Source of the DNA: Deltaproteobacteria bacterium
GTDB lineage: Bacteria > Myxococcota_A > UBA9042 > DTJE01
Reading direction: 5' to 3'
Length of the DNA stretch: 64,000 nucleotides
NCBI GenBank assembly: GCA_029555025.1
Contig: JAKPTZ010000045.1
Location: forward strand, 1-64,000
A model generated the notes under the pieces. The model was not told where the DNA came from. It worked only from the letters and a program-made list of their open reading frames with translations, and searched no databases. Shown here piece by piece: positions 1-10,551 of the stretch (its first letter is position 1; every line of letters begins with the position of its first letter). The translations under genes were made by a program, and so were the position numbers.

Positions 1-120
1 GAACTGGCGACGGCGTCCGAAGAGGACAAGCCGGCGATCCAGGAGCAAATCAGGCTGCTGGTCGAGGTTCTTGACCAGATGCGCGGCATTTACCAGACGT
101 TCAGCGCAATCAAAATCTGA
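1..120 (+). CDS. C-terminal fragment of an unidentified protein, truncated by window start (…ELATASEEDKPAIQEQIRLLVEVLDQMRGIYQTFSAIKI*)
   Basis: Frame 1 is open from base 1 to the TGA at 118-120, directly upstream of the next same-strand gene. Confidence 0.55.
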   Translation, partial: ELATASEEDKPAIQEQIRLLVEVLDQMRGIYQTFSAIKI

Positions 121-188
121 TGGGGGATGACGGAATGAAAACTACTGAATCAATGAAAGTCATCAACCTCGTCGGAGGAGGAACCGTG

Positions 189-3100
189 ATGAAGAACTTC
201 GCAAGAACGGCGATTCTTACGGCGCTGGCCGCCGTGATGTTTGCTGGTTGTGCCCAGGACGTCGGCACCATTGACCGCGTCAAGGACAACTACGTCAAGA
301 AATTCGACCTGCTCTACAACGCCGACGGCACCAGGAAGGAATGGTTCTTCCGCCTGACGGTAACCGAAACGCCTTACGCCTCGGCTTACTCGTTCAACGG
401 CGCGCAGGATCCGATCGAACGCGGCGTTTTCGAAATCCAGGAAGACTACCTGTACTTCTACCGCACCTACTCCTTCGTCGAGAACGAGTACGACGACAAT
501 CCGCGCGTCGATACCCACACGAAACTGACCAACCTCGACGGCACCGATTACCTGCTTAACGGCAAGCCGGTTTGGAGGGACAAGAACTCGCCGGTGATCG
601 CGTATCCCATCGCCAGCCACTTCGACATTATCTGGGATTACAACCCGGTCACTGGCGAACCCGGCAATGTCCTTTCGGAAAATTCGTCCGACAGGATGTG
701 GTATGAACGCGACTTCGCCCGCATCGACTGGGGCTCGAACATGCTGCCGACTTACGTGCAGAAGTTCCAGAGCGACTTCAGTTACCAGACAATCTTGGTC
801 GATTCGTCCAGCATCGAGGACATGGACATCAATCCATCGACCGGTTACATGAGCTTCGTGAACTCCGTGATCGCCGGCGTCGAGACGGACTACATCGACG
901 GTTTCGGCGAAATCCCGATTTGCTGGTATTACCCCTGGTACGCGGGCGGCCTGTATGAATGCGTGTCTGAAGAAATCACGATGCGCGGTTCTTTCATGGC
1001 GGTCGATACCGCACGCGAGCAGGAATACCATCCGATCCAGTACACGGACTACGACCAGGCCCGTTTCGGGTTCTTCAGGGCCGAACGGCTTCGATGGGAT
1101 CAGGACTATGGCCTGACCTATCACCTGTTCCAGAGATACGCGACCCGCTGGGACATCTGGAAAAAGGACGCCGACGGCAACGTCATCGGCGTACGGCCGG
1201 TCGTCTATCATGTCAGCCCCGGATTCCCGAACAACATGGTTTCGGAAGCCCGGGCAATCGCGGCGGAATGGTCAAAGGCCTTCGACGCCACCGTGAAGGG
1301 TGTTACCGGCAAGAACGTCAACGAACTGCCGGCGTGGACGCAGCACGGCCCACAGATGCTTGACGCGGACGGAAACGAAGTCTTCGTCGATCACATGTTC
1401 ATCATCTGTGAAAACAACCAGGCCGACCTGGACCTTCGGGATCGCGACGAGGGCACGCTCGAGACCAGCGAAGCGATCTGCGGTTCCCTGGCCGACGAAA
1501 AGGTCAACGGCGATCTTCGTTACAGCTTCCTGTACTCGGTCAACGAACCGGGCCAGGGCACCCCTTACGGCTACGGACCTCCCGCGTGGGACCCAATCAG
1601 CGGCCGCATCGTTTCCGGTAACGCTTACGTCTATAATGCCGCCTTCCGCGAGGGCGCCGTCCGCGCGCTTGACCAGGTCGAACTCCTGGCCGGCGTGAAG
1701 AGTTTCCGGGAAATCGCGAACGCCGAATACATCGAAGAGGCCATGCGCAACGAAAGGCTCGAGCAGTTCAGCTACTGGCGCAACGGGTTTACCAATGAAG
1801 AAGCGCAGAAGATGGTTGACAAGCTCGTGACACCGGCCGTAGCGGACGCACTTTCGACGTCGGTTCGCAAATCCGATCAATCGCCGGTGGCCGGCCGCAT
1901 GAACATCATCTCCAAGGTACCGAACCTTGAAAGCATGTTCGTCAACAAGGATATCCGCTGGCTGTTCAAGGATCCTTCGCTGTTCGGCCAGGACGGCAAC
2001 GCGATGAACGCCAGGTTCGGCGAGGAAGAAAACAACACGGCGTCCGTGTCCAGCAAGCACCTGCTGCGCAACTGGGCAAACGGAAGCGGCACACTTGAAA
2101 AGATTAAGGAATTCCAGAAGATGGCCGCTTCCGGCATCGACCGGGCGGAATTCTACGACGGCGCCCTGATGGGACTGGCCAAAATGTACAAGACCAAGTA
2201 CGACATGGCCGTCTGCGACGCGCTTAAAGGCCAGTCCGGCCTGATCTACGACTACTCGAAGTTCAATGATTCCAAGCCGTGCAATGTTGCCGACCTGATC
2301 GAGCAGCTCCGCTCGGCGCTGGTTGTAGCCAGCCAGGGTACGCCGTTCGGGTACAAGACCATTACCAACCCGACCCCGCTCGAACTGGCCACCTACGATC
2401 CGGCCGTTGCCGCTTCACAGAAGGCAATGAAGGATATTCTTGCCGAAATCAGGCCGCAGTACATCGATGAACTGCAGCAGCTGATTTTCTACGGCGTGGC
2501 GATCCACGGGGTCGGACACACTGTCGGTCTGCGCCACAACTTCGAGGGTTCGTCCGACGCAATGAACTTCCCGAAGGCCTACTGGGACCTGAAGGTTAAG
2601 AAGGTCGGCGACAAGTACGAAGGCGTTGGCATGTTCGGCGAGACAGCTGAGCAGGTGGCCAAGGAAATACGGGCCATGCAGTATTCGTCGGTCATGGATT
2701 ACTACGCCAAGTTCAACATGCCGTGTCTCGGCATTGGCATGTACGACATCGCGGCTGTCAAGTACGCTTACGGCAACCTGGTTGAAGTGTATCGGAACAA
2801 GCCGGACACCACGGATTACGATGCCTACATCAACGCGGATCCGACCGCCGGGTTGCCCGAAAACACCCCATCCATCAAGGACCGCGGGGAAGACTTCGGG
2901 ATCGCGCTTCGTCGTGTCCACCACACCCAGTGGCCGAACATGTTCGGGGATCCCGCGGCAATGTACGACCGTGTCGATGTTGACAAGTTCGAAATCTACG
3001 GAGCCAAGTGCGAAAGCGAAGGCGCATCCTGCGGCCAGGGCAAGGTCTGCAAGAAGTTCTATGAAGGGCTTCTGTGCTCGGCGGAAGACAAGGTCATCGC

Positions 3101-4532
3101 GCCCTACCGCTTCGGTTCCGACGAACTGGCCTTCTACCTGCCCACCGTCAGTCCATGGGACGAAGGTGTCGATGCATATGAAATCGTTCGCAACCTGAAC
3201 GAGATGTACGACAACTACTGGGTATTCCGCGGTTACTGGCACCAGGATCCGACCTTCTGGCCGTCCTACTATGACGAATGGGTCCGCCGCCTCTTCGTGA
3301 TGATGAAGATCCAGTTCCAGTACTGGGCCATCAACTTCAAGGTTTTCAACAACAACGGCTTCTGGGAAGGCAAGTTCGGAATGCCGTGGGAAAAGGACAT
3401 CAACGGCGGTCTGTCCGGCGCCCTTGCGGCCCACCTGTCGTTCAACGTCTTTGCAGGCACCTTCGGTCGCCCGATTCCGGCCGCATACGGCTTCAATTAC
3501 CTGCGCAACAGGTATGAACCGCGCGACTCCGTCAACGCCAGCTCCTACACGAACCAGATCTACCTGCTGGAAGAAAACGGCGCCCGCCCGCTTTATGCGT
3601 CCTGGGACTACAACTACTATGACCCGGTCGTCGTCGCTGCCGGCACCATCTATGACCGCCTGGCGGCCTTCGAGAATATCGCCGACCCGTCGTCATACAT
3701 CCTGGCGGCCGATAACCAGGCCGACACGCAGAAGTACTACATCAACTACGGCTCGGTTTTCCGGAACGAAGTGAACGCGCTGTTTGGCGGCATCATGGCG
3801 AACAACGCCGACAATTACGGCTGGTGCATCATGCTGCACCCGGTTTCCAACCAGCCTATCGGCTTTGGACCGCGCGACTTCGTCAGCCTCGATGGCACCA
3901 ATCTTGGTTGCGAATCGACCTATAAGGGTTGCTTTACCAAGTCCGGCTCCGGAAAGGCCGACAGGCTTGTCTCGATCCATCGCGCCGACATCGAGGGTAA
4001 TCCGTGCTCGTCGGATCAGGTTTTCGTGGATGTAATGGGTTCGGCCCTTGAGCCCGAAGAACAGTACGTCTTCCCGACCACCCAGTTCCGTATCCCGATG
4101 CTTGCGGCCTACTACGGTTACTCGATGCTTATCGACAACCAGGATCGGTCGTTCATCGATGGTACCCGCGTGTGGTTGAAGGGCGATGCCTATGAACTCC
4201 AGCCGCCCCCGGGCGCCGAGACCGCCCTGTGCGAGGATCGCTTCACCGGTCGGCAGTACATGGCGTACCGCATTCCTGGCGATGGATACTGGCCGGGATT
4301 CGACCTGGTCTCTCAGTGCCAGGAAATCTTCAAGTGCTATGACCCCGTCCTTAACGACACGCTCACCCAGGACGAGGCGGAACGGTGCGAGTTCATCGCG
4401 AAGACCAAGGACGTCAGCAACCTTACGATTGACGACCTGCGCGACACCTACCTGTTCCACCAGTTCCAGTTCCTGGTCGGCAAGCTCGAACTGATCCGCA
4501 CCATGTACACCGCTTACGAGTTCTCCTACTGA
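189..4532 (+). CDS. Very large zincin-like lipoprotein (zinc-dependent metalloprotease family-like), with a degenerate catalytic motif HGVGHTVGLRHNF
   Basis: ORF 120..4532. The likely start is ATG 189, after a GGAGGAGGAA SD, giving lipoprotein signal MKNFARTAILTALAAVMFAGC. Motif HxxxHxxGxxH at about 2505-2537. Confidence 0.85.
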   Translation: MKNFARTAILTALAAVMFAGCAQDVGTIDRVKDNYVKKFDLLYNADGTRKEWFFRLTVTETPYASAYSFNGAQDPIERGVFEIQEDYLYFYRTYSFVENEYDDNPRVDTHTKLTNLDGTDYLLNGKPVWRDKNSPVIAYPIASHFDIIWDYNPVTGEPGNVLSENSSDRMWYERDFARIDWGSNMLPTYVQKFQSDFSYQTILVDSSSIEDMDINPSTGYMSFVNSVIAGVETDYIDGFGEIPICWYYPWYAGGLYECVSEEITMRGSFMAVDTAREQEYHPIQYTDYDQARFGFFRAERLRWDQDYGLTYHLFQRYATRWDIWKKDADGNVIGVRPVVYHVSPGFPNNMVSEARAIAAEWSKAFDATVKGVTGKNVNELPAWTQHGPQMLDADGNEVFVDHMFIICENNQADLDLRDRDEGTLETSEAICGSLADEKVNGDLRYSFLYSVNEPGQGTPYGYGPPAWDPISGRIVSGNAYVYNAAFREGAVRALDQVELLAGVKSFREIANAEYIEEAMRNERLEQFSYWRNGFTNEEAQKMVDKLVTPAVADALSTSVRKSDQSPVAGRMNIISKVPNLESMFVNKDIRWLFKDPSLFGQDGNAMNARFGEEENNTASVSSKHLLRNWANGSGTLEKIKEFQKMAASGIDRAEFYDGALMGLAKMYKTKYDMAVCDALKGQSGLIYDYSKFNDSKPCNVADLIEQLRSALVVASQGTPFGYKTITNPTPLELATYDPAVAASQKAMKDILAEIRPQYIDELQQLIFYGVAIHGVGHTVGLRHNFEGSSDAMNFPKAYWDLKVKKVGDKYEGVGMFGETAEQVAKEIRAMQYSSVMDYYAKFNMPCLGIGMYDIAAVKYAYGNLVEVYRNKPDTTDYDAYINADPTAGLPENTPSIKDRGEDFGIALRRVHHTQWPNMFGDPAAMYDRVDVDKFEIYGAKCESEGASCGQGKVCKKFYEGLLCSAEDKVIAPYRFGSDELAFYLPTVSPWDEGVDAYEIVRNLNEMYDNYWVFRGYWHQDPTFWPSYYDEWVRRLFVMMKIQFQYWAINFKVFNNNGFWEGKFGMPWEKDINGGLSGALAAHLSFNVFAGTFGRPIPAAYGFNYLRNRYEPRDSVNASSYTNQIYLLEENGARPLYASWDYNYYDPVVVAAGTIYDRLAAFENIADPSSYILAADNQADTQKYYINYGSVFRNEVNALFGGIMANNADNYGWCIMLHPVSNQPIGFGPRDFVSLDGTNLGCESTYKGCFTKSGSGKADRLVSIHRADIEGNPCSSDQVFVDVMGSALEPEEQYVFPTTQFRIPMLAAYYGYSMLIDNQDRSFIDGTRVWLKGDAYELQPPPGAETALCEDRFTGRQYMAYRIPGDGYWPGFDLVSQCQEIFKCYDPVLNDTLTQDEAERCEFIAKTKDVSNLTIDDLRDTYLFHQFQFLVGKLELIRTMYTAYEFSY

Positions 4533-4700
4533 TCCGACGACCAATCACGTCTGAATCGGTCAGTTCGCCAGACAGCTTGAACACAAGCACCGACTGTTGT
4601 CTGAAGGCCCAAAAAGCGTGATAATGGGCTGCCCCGCAACTTCTTCAAGTCGGAAGGGCGTTGCCGGCAGGGATTGATCCGATCGGAACCGGAGGACAAT

Positions 4701-5024
4701 GTGAAGTCTGCATTGTGGTTTCTGATACTGCTGCTTCCGATGGCCCTGGCGTGCAGCCCCATTTCCGCAAGCAAGGCCATCTCGCGCGCCGACGAATCAC
4801 TCAAGGCGGCCCAGGCGATTGGCGGAGAGGCCAAGTGCCCTTACGAATTCAAGGCCGCCACGCTGGCACTTGAATACGCAAAGGATCGCGAGGGAACATC
4901 GGACTTTGAGGCGGCGATCGAGTTCGCGAAGAAGGCCCGGGAACTTGCCGAGGAGGCATCGAGAAAGGCCTCGCTTATCGAGGACGGCAACCAGGCCAGA
5001 CTGGATCAGGGGGTTACCCAATGA
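4701..5024 (+). CDS. Small lipoprotein, DUF4398-like helical domain
   Basis: GTG start with GGAGGA SD; signal VKSALWFLILLLPMALAC; ADESLKAAQAIGGE…YEFKAATLALEYAK resembles DUF4398. Overlaps the next ORF by 4 bp. Confidence 0.7.
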   Translation: MKSALWFLILLLPMALACSPISASKAISRADESLKAAQAIGGEAKCPYEFKAATLALEYAKDREGTSDFEAAIEFAKKARELAEEASRKASLIEDGNQARLDQGVTQ

Positions 5025-6241
5025 AAGGCATTCCCTCTTCCGGCGTCGTGTCCTTCCGCCTTTTCCTGGCCGGATCCCTGGCCGCCTGTCTGCTGGTTGC
5101 ATCGTGCGTCCCGCAGTCCCAGATTCGCAAGCGCGCCCGGGACGTTTCCAGCCTGATCGGCGATCAGCGGGAATCCATTTACAACTGTGCTCCGGTCGAA
5201 CTCGCGACCGCGGAAATCAATATCGAGATAGCCAGGAATGAAAGCTCGCTTGGCAGATCCGTCGCGGCCGTCCGCCACATGAAACTCGCCGAGGAGGCCG
5301 CGGAGAAGGCATTCGCACAGTCCCGCGACAACGTGTGCCTGAACGACTCCGATGGCGACAAGGTGCCCGACCGGAAGGATCGATGCCCGAACCAGCCGGA
5401 GGACGTCGATGGGTTCCAGGATGCCGACGGCTGTCCGGATCCGGATAATGACGGTGATACGGTTTTGGACGATCAGGACGAATGCCGTGACGTCCCGGGC
5501 CCCGTCATGAATAAGGGATGTCCAATTGTCGATACGGACGGCGACGGACTTCCGGACAAGGAGGACAGGTGCCCGCAGGTCAAGGGGTTAATCGCCAATT
5601 TCGGATGTCCGATTGTCGATACCGACGGCGACGGGCTGCCCGACAGCGAGGATCGGTGTCCCTATGAAACGGGACTGATCGCCAATTACGGATGCCCGAT
5701 TGCCGACCGGGATCAGGACAAGGTTCCCGATGTCGAAGACGCCTGCCCGGACGAGCCCGGACCGATTTCGACCAGGGGATGCCCCTACAGGGACACCGAT
5801 GGCGACGGACTCCTTGATCCGGACGACCTCTGCCCGATGGATCCGGGACCGAAGGATCACAAGGGTTGCCCCTACAAGAGAATCGAAATCACGGAAAAGA
5901 AGATCGAATTGCGCGAGAAGATCTTCTTCGTTTCAGGAAAGTCGGTCATCAAGCGCGAGTCGTGGCCGCTGCTGAACGAAATTGCCAAGGCAATGGCCGA
6001 TCACCCTGCCATCAAGGTCGATATCGAAGGCCACACGGACGATGTTGGCAACGATCGGGCAAACATGAAGCTTTCGCAGGCACGCGCGAACTCGGTAAGG
6101 GCCTATCTTGTCAAGAAGGGGGTCGAGCCGATGCGCATGCGCGCGGTCGGATACGGCGAGGATCGCCCGATTGACGACAATTCCACGCCGGAAGGACAGG
6201 CAATCAACCGGCGCGTTGAATTCGTGATAACGGCGCACTGA
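5021..6241 (+). CDS. OmpA-family lipoprotein with DUF4398-like N-terminus and thrombospondin type-3 repeats
   Basis: Lipobox LLVASC; repeated DTDGDGLPDxEDRCP units; C-terminal OmpA motif (VDIEGHTDDVGNDRANMKLSQARANSVRAYLV…YGEDRPI…NRRVEFVI). Confidence 0.93.
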   Translation: MKGIPSSGVVSFRLFLAGSLAACLLVASCVPQSQIRKRARDVSSLIGDQRESIYNCAPVELATAEINIEIARNESSLGRSVAAVRHMKLAEEAAEKAFAQSRDNVCLNDSDGDKVPDRKDRCPNQPEDVDGFQDADGCPDPDNDGDTVLDDQDECRDVPGPVMNKGCPIVDTDGDGLPDKEDRCPQVKGLIANFGCPIVDTDGDGLPDSEDRCPYETGLIANYGCPIADRDQDKVPDVEDACPDEPGPISTRGCPYRDTDGDGLLDPDDLCPMDPGPKDHKGCPYKRIEITEKKIELREKIFFVSGKSVIKRESWPLLNEIAKAMADHPAIKVDIEGHTDDVGNDRANMKLSQARANSVRAYLVKKGVEPMRMRAVGYGEDRPIDDNSTPEGQAINRRVEFVITAH

Positions 6242-6298
6242 CGCTGGAACGCTTCTGATTCGCCAGGGTACTGACCCGGGCGCTCAAGGACCATATTC

Positions 6299-7528
6299 AT
6301 GATTTCAATGAAAGGAAAGCAGGTGCTGCTTGGGGTAACCGGCGGGATTGCTGCATACAAGGCGGCCTTCCTGGCACGCGAGCTGATGCGCGCGGGCGCG
6401 GCCGTTACGACCGTTCTCACTGAGTCCGCCGGGAAATTCATCACTCCGCTAACATTCGAATCGCTTACCGAAAGACCGTGCCGAACCGACGACGACATGT
6501 TTGGCGGGCTTTCCGGGGAAACCCATATTTCCCTTGCCAGGGACAAGGATCTTCTGGTCATCGCGCCGGCCACCGCCACGACGATAGCCTCACTGGCACT
6601 GGGAACGGCATCCAACCTTCTGACGGCGACGGTTCTTGCCTCAAGGTGCCCAATAGTCCTTTGCCCGGCAATGCACACCCAGATGTGGGAGTCGGTGCCG
6701 GTGCGGCGCAACATTGACCTGCTGATGCAGGATCCTCGATACGTGGTGGTTCCGCCTGACGAGGGCGACCTTGCCAGCGGCGATCATGGCCCGGGAAGGC
6801 TCCCGGACGCTTCCAGGATTGTCGCCCACTGCCTTGCAGCGCTGACGCCGCGAACCCTGGCCGGTAAAACCGTGGTTGTGACCGCCGGCCCGACGCGGGA
6901 GCAGATTGACCCGGTCAGGTGCATCACGAACCCGTCCTCGGGACGAATGGGCTTCTTTCTTGCAGAGTCGGCCCGCAGACGCGGCGCGGATGTCCGCCTG
7001 ATCCTGGGGCCATGCGACATTTCGCCCGATTTCGGGGGTCCCGGAGGGACTTTCACCGTCACCAGGGTACAGACAACGACCGAAATGCTCGAGGCGGTTC
7101 GGGAAGCCATCAACGGCGCTGACGCCCTTCTGATGAGCGCGGCACCGGCCGACGAGCGCCCGGTGCGTCGTGCATCCGGCAAGATTCGCAAGGAAGATTT
7201 CGAGACCAGCATCGAAATCGAACCCAACCCGGACATCCTTGCCACGCTCTCTGCATCGACCGCCGGAATGGTCGTTCTTGCATTCGCGGCCGAAACCAGC
7301 GTTTCCGAGGACATGGCAAGGGCCAAGATGAAACGAAAAGGCGCGGATCTCCTGTTCGCCAATCCAGCCGGTGACGGCAAGGGATTCGGGGACGTTCGCA
7401 ACGGCGGGACTCTGGTTGCCGCGGATCTCGCCGAAGTGCTGACTATTGAGGATGAATCGAAGGAATCGCTGGCGGAGATCCTGGTTGACGCCGTTGTCGA
7501 TGCCATGAACAGGAAGGCGGGACGCTGA
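6299..7528 (+). CDS. coaBC: Bifunctional phosphopantothenoylcysteine decarboxylase / phosphopantothenate-cysteine ligase
   Basis: VLLGVTGGIAAYKAA N-terminus, PAMHTQMWE, VVVTAGPTREQIDPVRCITNPSSGRMG. Start may be ATG 6308. Confidence 0.95.
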   Translation: MISMKGKQVLLGVTGGIAAYKAAFLARELMRAGAAVTTVLTESAGKFITPLTFESLTERPCRTDDDMFGGLSGETHISLARDKDLLVIAPATATTIASLALGTASNLLTATVLASRCPIVLCPAMHTQMWESVPVRRNIDLLMQDPRYVVVPPDEGDLASGDHGPGRLPDASRIVAHCLAALTPRTLAGKTVVVTAGPTREQIDPVRCITNPSSGRMGFFLAESARRRGADVRLILGPCDISPDFGGPGGTFTVTRVQTTTEMLEAVREAINGADALLMSAAPADERPVRRASGKIRKEDFETSIEIEPNPDILATLSASTAGMVVLAFAAETSVSEDMARAKMKRKGADLLFANPAGDGKGFGDVRNGGTLVAADLAEVLTIEDESKESLAEILVDAVVDAMNRKAGR

Positions 7529-7532
7529 CTCT

Positions 7533-8318
7533 ATGAACGATGGAAAATCCCAGGAAGCCGCGCGCCTGGCGTCCGCGCTGATTGCCGTCCTTTCCTCGAC
7601 ACAGGATTTGATCCCCGACCTGCCGGTGGCCGGAGGTTCGCGTCGGGCGCGCGTCGCCAGAACGCCTGGCATCGCTATCCAGGATGAACCAGCGCAGGCT
7701 GCCCCGGCGCCACCCAGGGCCGGTCAGACCCCCGCGGTTCAGGACGCCGACCAGTTCCTGAAGTCCCTGCCGGATGCCCTCGGTCCGCTGCGCGAGGCGG
7801 TTGCAGGATGCGGGCGATGCCGTCTGGCCTCGGGGCGAAGGCACACCGTCTTCGGGGAAGGTCCGCCAAACCCGATGCTGATGATCGTCGGCGAATCGCC
7901 AGGCGCGCGCGACGATGAGCTTGGTCGTCCATTCTCCGGTGAACCCGGGGAACTCCTGACGAAAATAATCAACGCAATGGGCCTGGATCGAGAGCGCGAC
8001 TGTTACCTTGCGACGGTGTTGAAATGCCGGATGCCTGACGAATCGTCGCCGCCGCCGGATCTGGTCGGGTTGTGCCGCCCGTTCCTCACCCGCCAGGTGC
8101 AGATCGTGAAGCCGCGCTTCCTGATTGCAATGGGTCAGACTGCCGCAATGGTTCTTGCAGGTTCACCCAGCATCAGCAGGCTTCGCGGACGCCTCCTGAT
8201 GCATGATGACATCCCGATGCTGGTGACTTATCATCCGTCCGCGCTGCTGCGCGACCCGGCATTGAAGAAGCTGGTGTGGGAAGACGTGAAGCTGATCATG
8301 GCCAGGATGAAAACATGA
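7533..8318 (+). CDS. Uracil-DNA glycosylase, family 4 type
   Basis: GCGRCRLASGRRHTVFGEGPPNPMLMIVGESPGARDDELGRPFSGEPGELL and LVTYHPSALLRDP motifs. Confidence 0.92.
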   Translation: MNDGKSQEAARLASALIAVLSSTQDLIPDLPVAGGSRRARVARTPGIAIQDEPAQAAPAPPRAGQTPAVQDADQFLKSLPDALGPLREAVAGCGRCRLASGRRHTVFGEGPPNPMLMIVGESPGARDDELGRPFSGEPGELLTKIINAMGLDRERDCYLATVLKCRMPDESSPPPDLVGLCRPFLTRQVQIVKPRFLIAMGQTAAMVLAGSPSISRLRGRLLMHDDIPMLVTYHPSALLRDPALKKLVWEDVKLIMARMKT

Positions 8319-8334
8319 ATCATGGAGCTTGCAA

Positions 8335-9378
8335 ATGGAAAACGCGGGAAGAAGATACGGAACGCACAGGGTGGTCGAGCCGAAGGGGACACTGCCCCAG
8401 GCGGCATGGAAGGTTGACAACTCGTTGCCCATCGATCCGTCCGAAATTCTGATCGAAGTCGAGATGCTCAACATCGACGCCGCCTCTTTTACCCAGATGA
8501 AGGAGGCCGCCGGCGGCGACCCCGACGGCATCGCCCGAATCATCATGGATACCGTCGAAAACCGCGGGAAACAACACAATCCGGTTACCGGTTCCGGCGG
8601 CATGCTGGTCGGAAAGGTCGCCATGAAGGGCGCCGAGTATGACGGCCCGATCGAGGCCGCTGTCGGCGACCGTATCGCGACACTTGTCTCGCTTTCCCTG
8701 ACCCCGTTAAAAATACGCAGGATCAAAAAGGTCTTCATCGATCGCGACCAGGTGGAGATTGAAGGACACGCCATCCTGTTTTCAAGCGGCATCGGCGAAC
8801 GCCTTCCGGACGACTTCCCCAGGGACGCGGCCCTTGCCGCGCTTGACGTTGCCGGGGCTCCCGCTCAGGTCTATCGCCTGGTCAGGCCGGGAATGGACGT
8901 GGGCATCATCGGTACCGGGAAATCCGGCCTGCTCTGCGCGGCCGCCGCGAGAAAGGTGCTTGGCAACTCCGGTCGCGTGTTCGGCGTCGTGCACCAGCAG
9001 TCCATCATCGATGAGGTGTCGAAGTATGGATACTTCGACGAACTGATACTGGCCGACGCCACAAATCCGGTCGATGTGTTCGAAAGAATCAACCGGCTGA
9101 CCGGCGGTCGCCTGCTGGACGTGACGATTAACACGACCAACGTGAAATCAACCGAGATGGCGACCGTTCTCTCCACCAGGGACGAGGGCATCGCATACTT
9201 CTTCAACATGGCGACGTCCTTCACCGCGGCCGCGCTCGGCGCGGAAGGCGCCGGCAAGGACGTCACCCTGCTCATCGGAAACGGATACGCGCCGGGACAT
9301 GCGCGGGCCACCCTTGACCTGATTAGATCGGACGATAAGCTCATGTCACTTTTTGGCGCGAAGTATTCCAACGGCTGA
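8335..9378 (+). CDS. kdd: L-erythro-3,5-diaminohexanoate dehydrogenase (lysine fermentation pathway)
   Basis: [15 protein letters not shown]…[13 protein letters not shown]…[14 protein letters not shown]…[16 protein letters not shown] closely resembles Kdd from lysine fermenters. ORF 8329; ATG start 8335. Confidence 0.85.
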   Translation: MENAGRRYGTHRVVEPKGTLPQAAWKVDNSLPIDPSEILIEVEMLNIDAASFTQMKEAAGGDPDGIARIIMDTVENRGKQHNPVTGSGGMLVGKVAMKGAEYDGPIEAAVGDRIATLVSLSLTPLKIRRIKKVFIDRDQVEIEGHAILFSSGIGERLPDDFPRDAALAALDVAGAPAQVYRLVRPGMDVGIIGTGKSGLLCAAAARKVLGNSGRVFGVVHQQSIIDEVSKYGYFDELILADATNPVDVFERINRLTGGRLLDVTINTTNVKSTEMATVLSTRDEGIAYFFNMATSFTAAALGAEGAGKDVTLLIGNGYAPGHARATLDLIRSDDKLMSLFGAKYSNG

Positions 9379-9392
9379 AATCGGGGGCCAGG

Positions 9393-9992
9393 ATGCCGTA
9401 TTTCCAGCAGTTTTATGGACTTGAAGTGATCTGTGGACCGATGTTCTCGGGCAAGAGCGAGGAACTGATTCGCAGGCTTCGAAGAGCCCAGATCGCCCGC
9501 CAGCGCGTCCAGGTATTCAAGCCGGCCATCGACAACCGATACTCCCAGGACTGCATTGTTTCCCATTCCGAACTTTCCCTTCAGGCCAGGGTCGTGAATT
9601 CCAGTGCCGAGATACTGGATCTGCTTGACGACCGCGTCGAGGTCGTCGGCATCGACGAGGTTCAGTTCTTTGACCAGGGCATCATCAGGGTTTGCGACAA
9701 ACTGGCCAATCTTGGCAAACGGGTGATCGTTGCCGGACTGGACACGGATTTCAGGGGTATTCCGTTTGAGCCGGTACCGCAGTTGATGGCGATTGCGGAC
9801 TACGTGACGAAGACACTTGCGGTCTGTCATCGCTGTGGCGCGCCGGCAAGCCGAACCCAGCGCATGTCGGCCACAAGGGATCGGGTCGTTGTCGGTGCCG
9901 TCGATTGCTACGAGGCCCGTTGTCGCCGCTGTCACGATCCGGATCTGCCCGATCAGTTGACGATGTCGCTGAAGGATGGCACAACGCTGTAA
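9393..9992 (+). CDS. tdk: Thymidine kinase
   Basis: [35 protein letters not shown]; zinc-binding CHRCG…CRRCH. Confidence 0.95.
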   Translation: MPYFQQFYGLEVICGPMFSGKSEELIRRLRRAQIARQRVQVFKPAIDNRYSQDCIVSHSELSLQARVVNSSAEILDLLDDRVEVVGIDEVQFFDQGIIRVCDKLANLGKRVIVAGLDTDFRGIPFEPVPQLMAIADYVTKTLAVCHRCGAPASRTQRMSATRDRVVVGAVDCYEARCRRCHDPDLPDQLTMSLKDGTTL

Positions 9993-10083
9993 AACCCGGG
10001 AATGGACAAAAATTCCTTTTCTTTTTTTGCCCGCGTTAATACAATGCGGCGCGGACTTTGGGTATAAGGTGAGGTTGGCCTCG

Positions 10084-10551
10084 ATGAAGCGTTTAGTTGC
10101 CGTCGTTCTTGTTTTCAGCATGCTGGGGCTTGGTTGCTACAACACTTACCAGATTTCCGGGGAACAGCTCGAACAACTGCAGGTTCCTCCGGAGTCCGGA
10201 AACTCGATGACCGTTGTTGACGTCAAGGGTCAGGCAGTCGAGGTCAAGGACGACACCCGGCTGTTCGTCACATCCGAAGGCGGCAGGCGTTACCCGATCA
10301 CGCCGTTTAACTTCAAGCAGACTGAATCGCAGCTTGTCGCTTCCGACCGTGACTACATCCTCGCTCGTGACGGCCTTCGCGAAGGTGCCCAGATCGAGCA
10401 GGTCAGCACGTGGAAATGGGCTCTTGGCGTCACCGGTGGCGTCGTCCTGGCCGGAACCATCATCGGCCTGATCGCCTGGGCCGCAGCCTCCAGCGGCACG
10501 TCCCAGGGCGGCAACAGCCCTGCCCCTGCCGCGCTGCAGATTGGCAGATAG
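10084..10551 (+). CDS. Small lipoprotein of unknown function
   Basis: ATG 10084; MKRLVAVVLVFSMLGLGC lipobox; C-terminal hydrophobic glycine-rich segment. Confidence 0.7.
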   Translation: MKRLVAVVLVFSMLGLGCYNTYQISGEQLEQLQVPPESGNSMTVVDVKGQAVEVKDDTRLFVTSEGGRRYPITPFNFKQTESQLVASDRDYILARDGLREGAQIEQVSTWKWALGVTGGVVLAGTIIGLIAWAAASSGTSQGGNSPAPAALQIGR

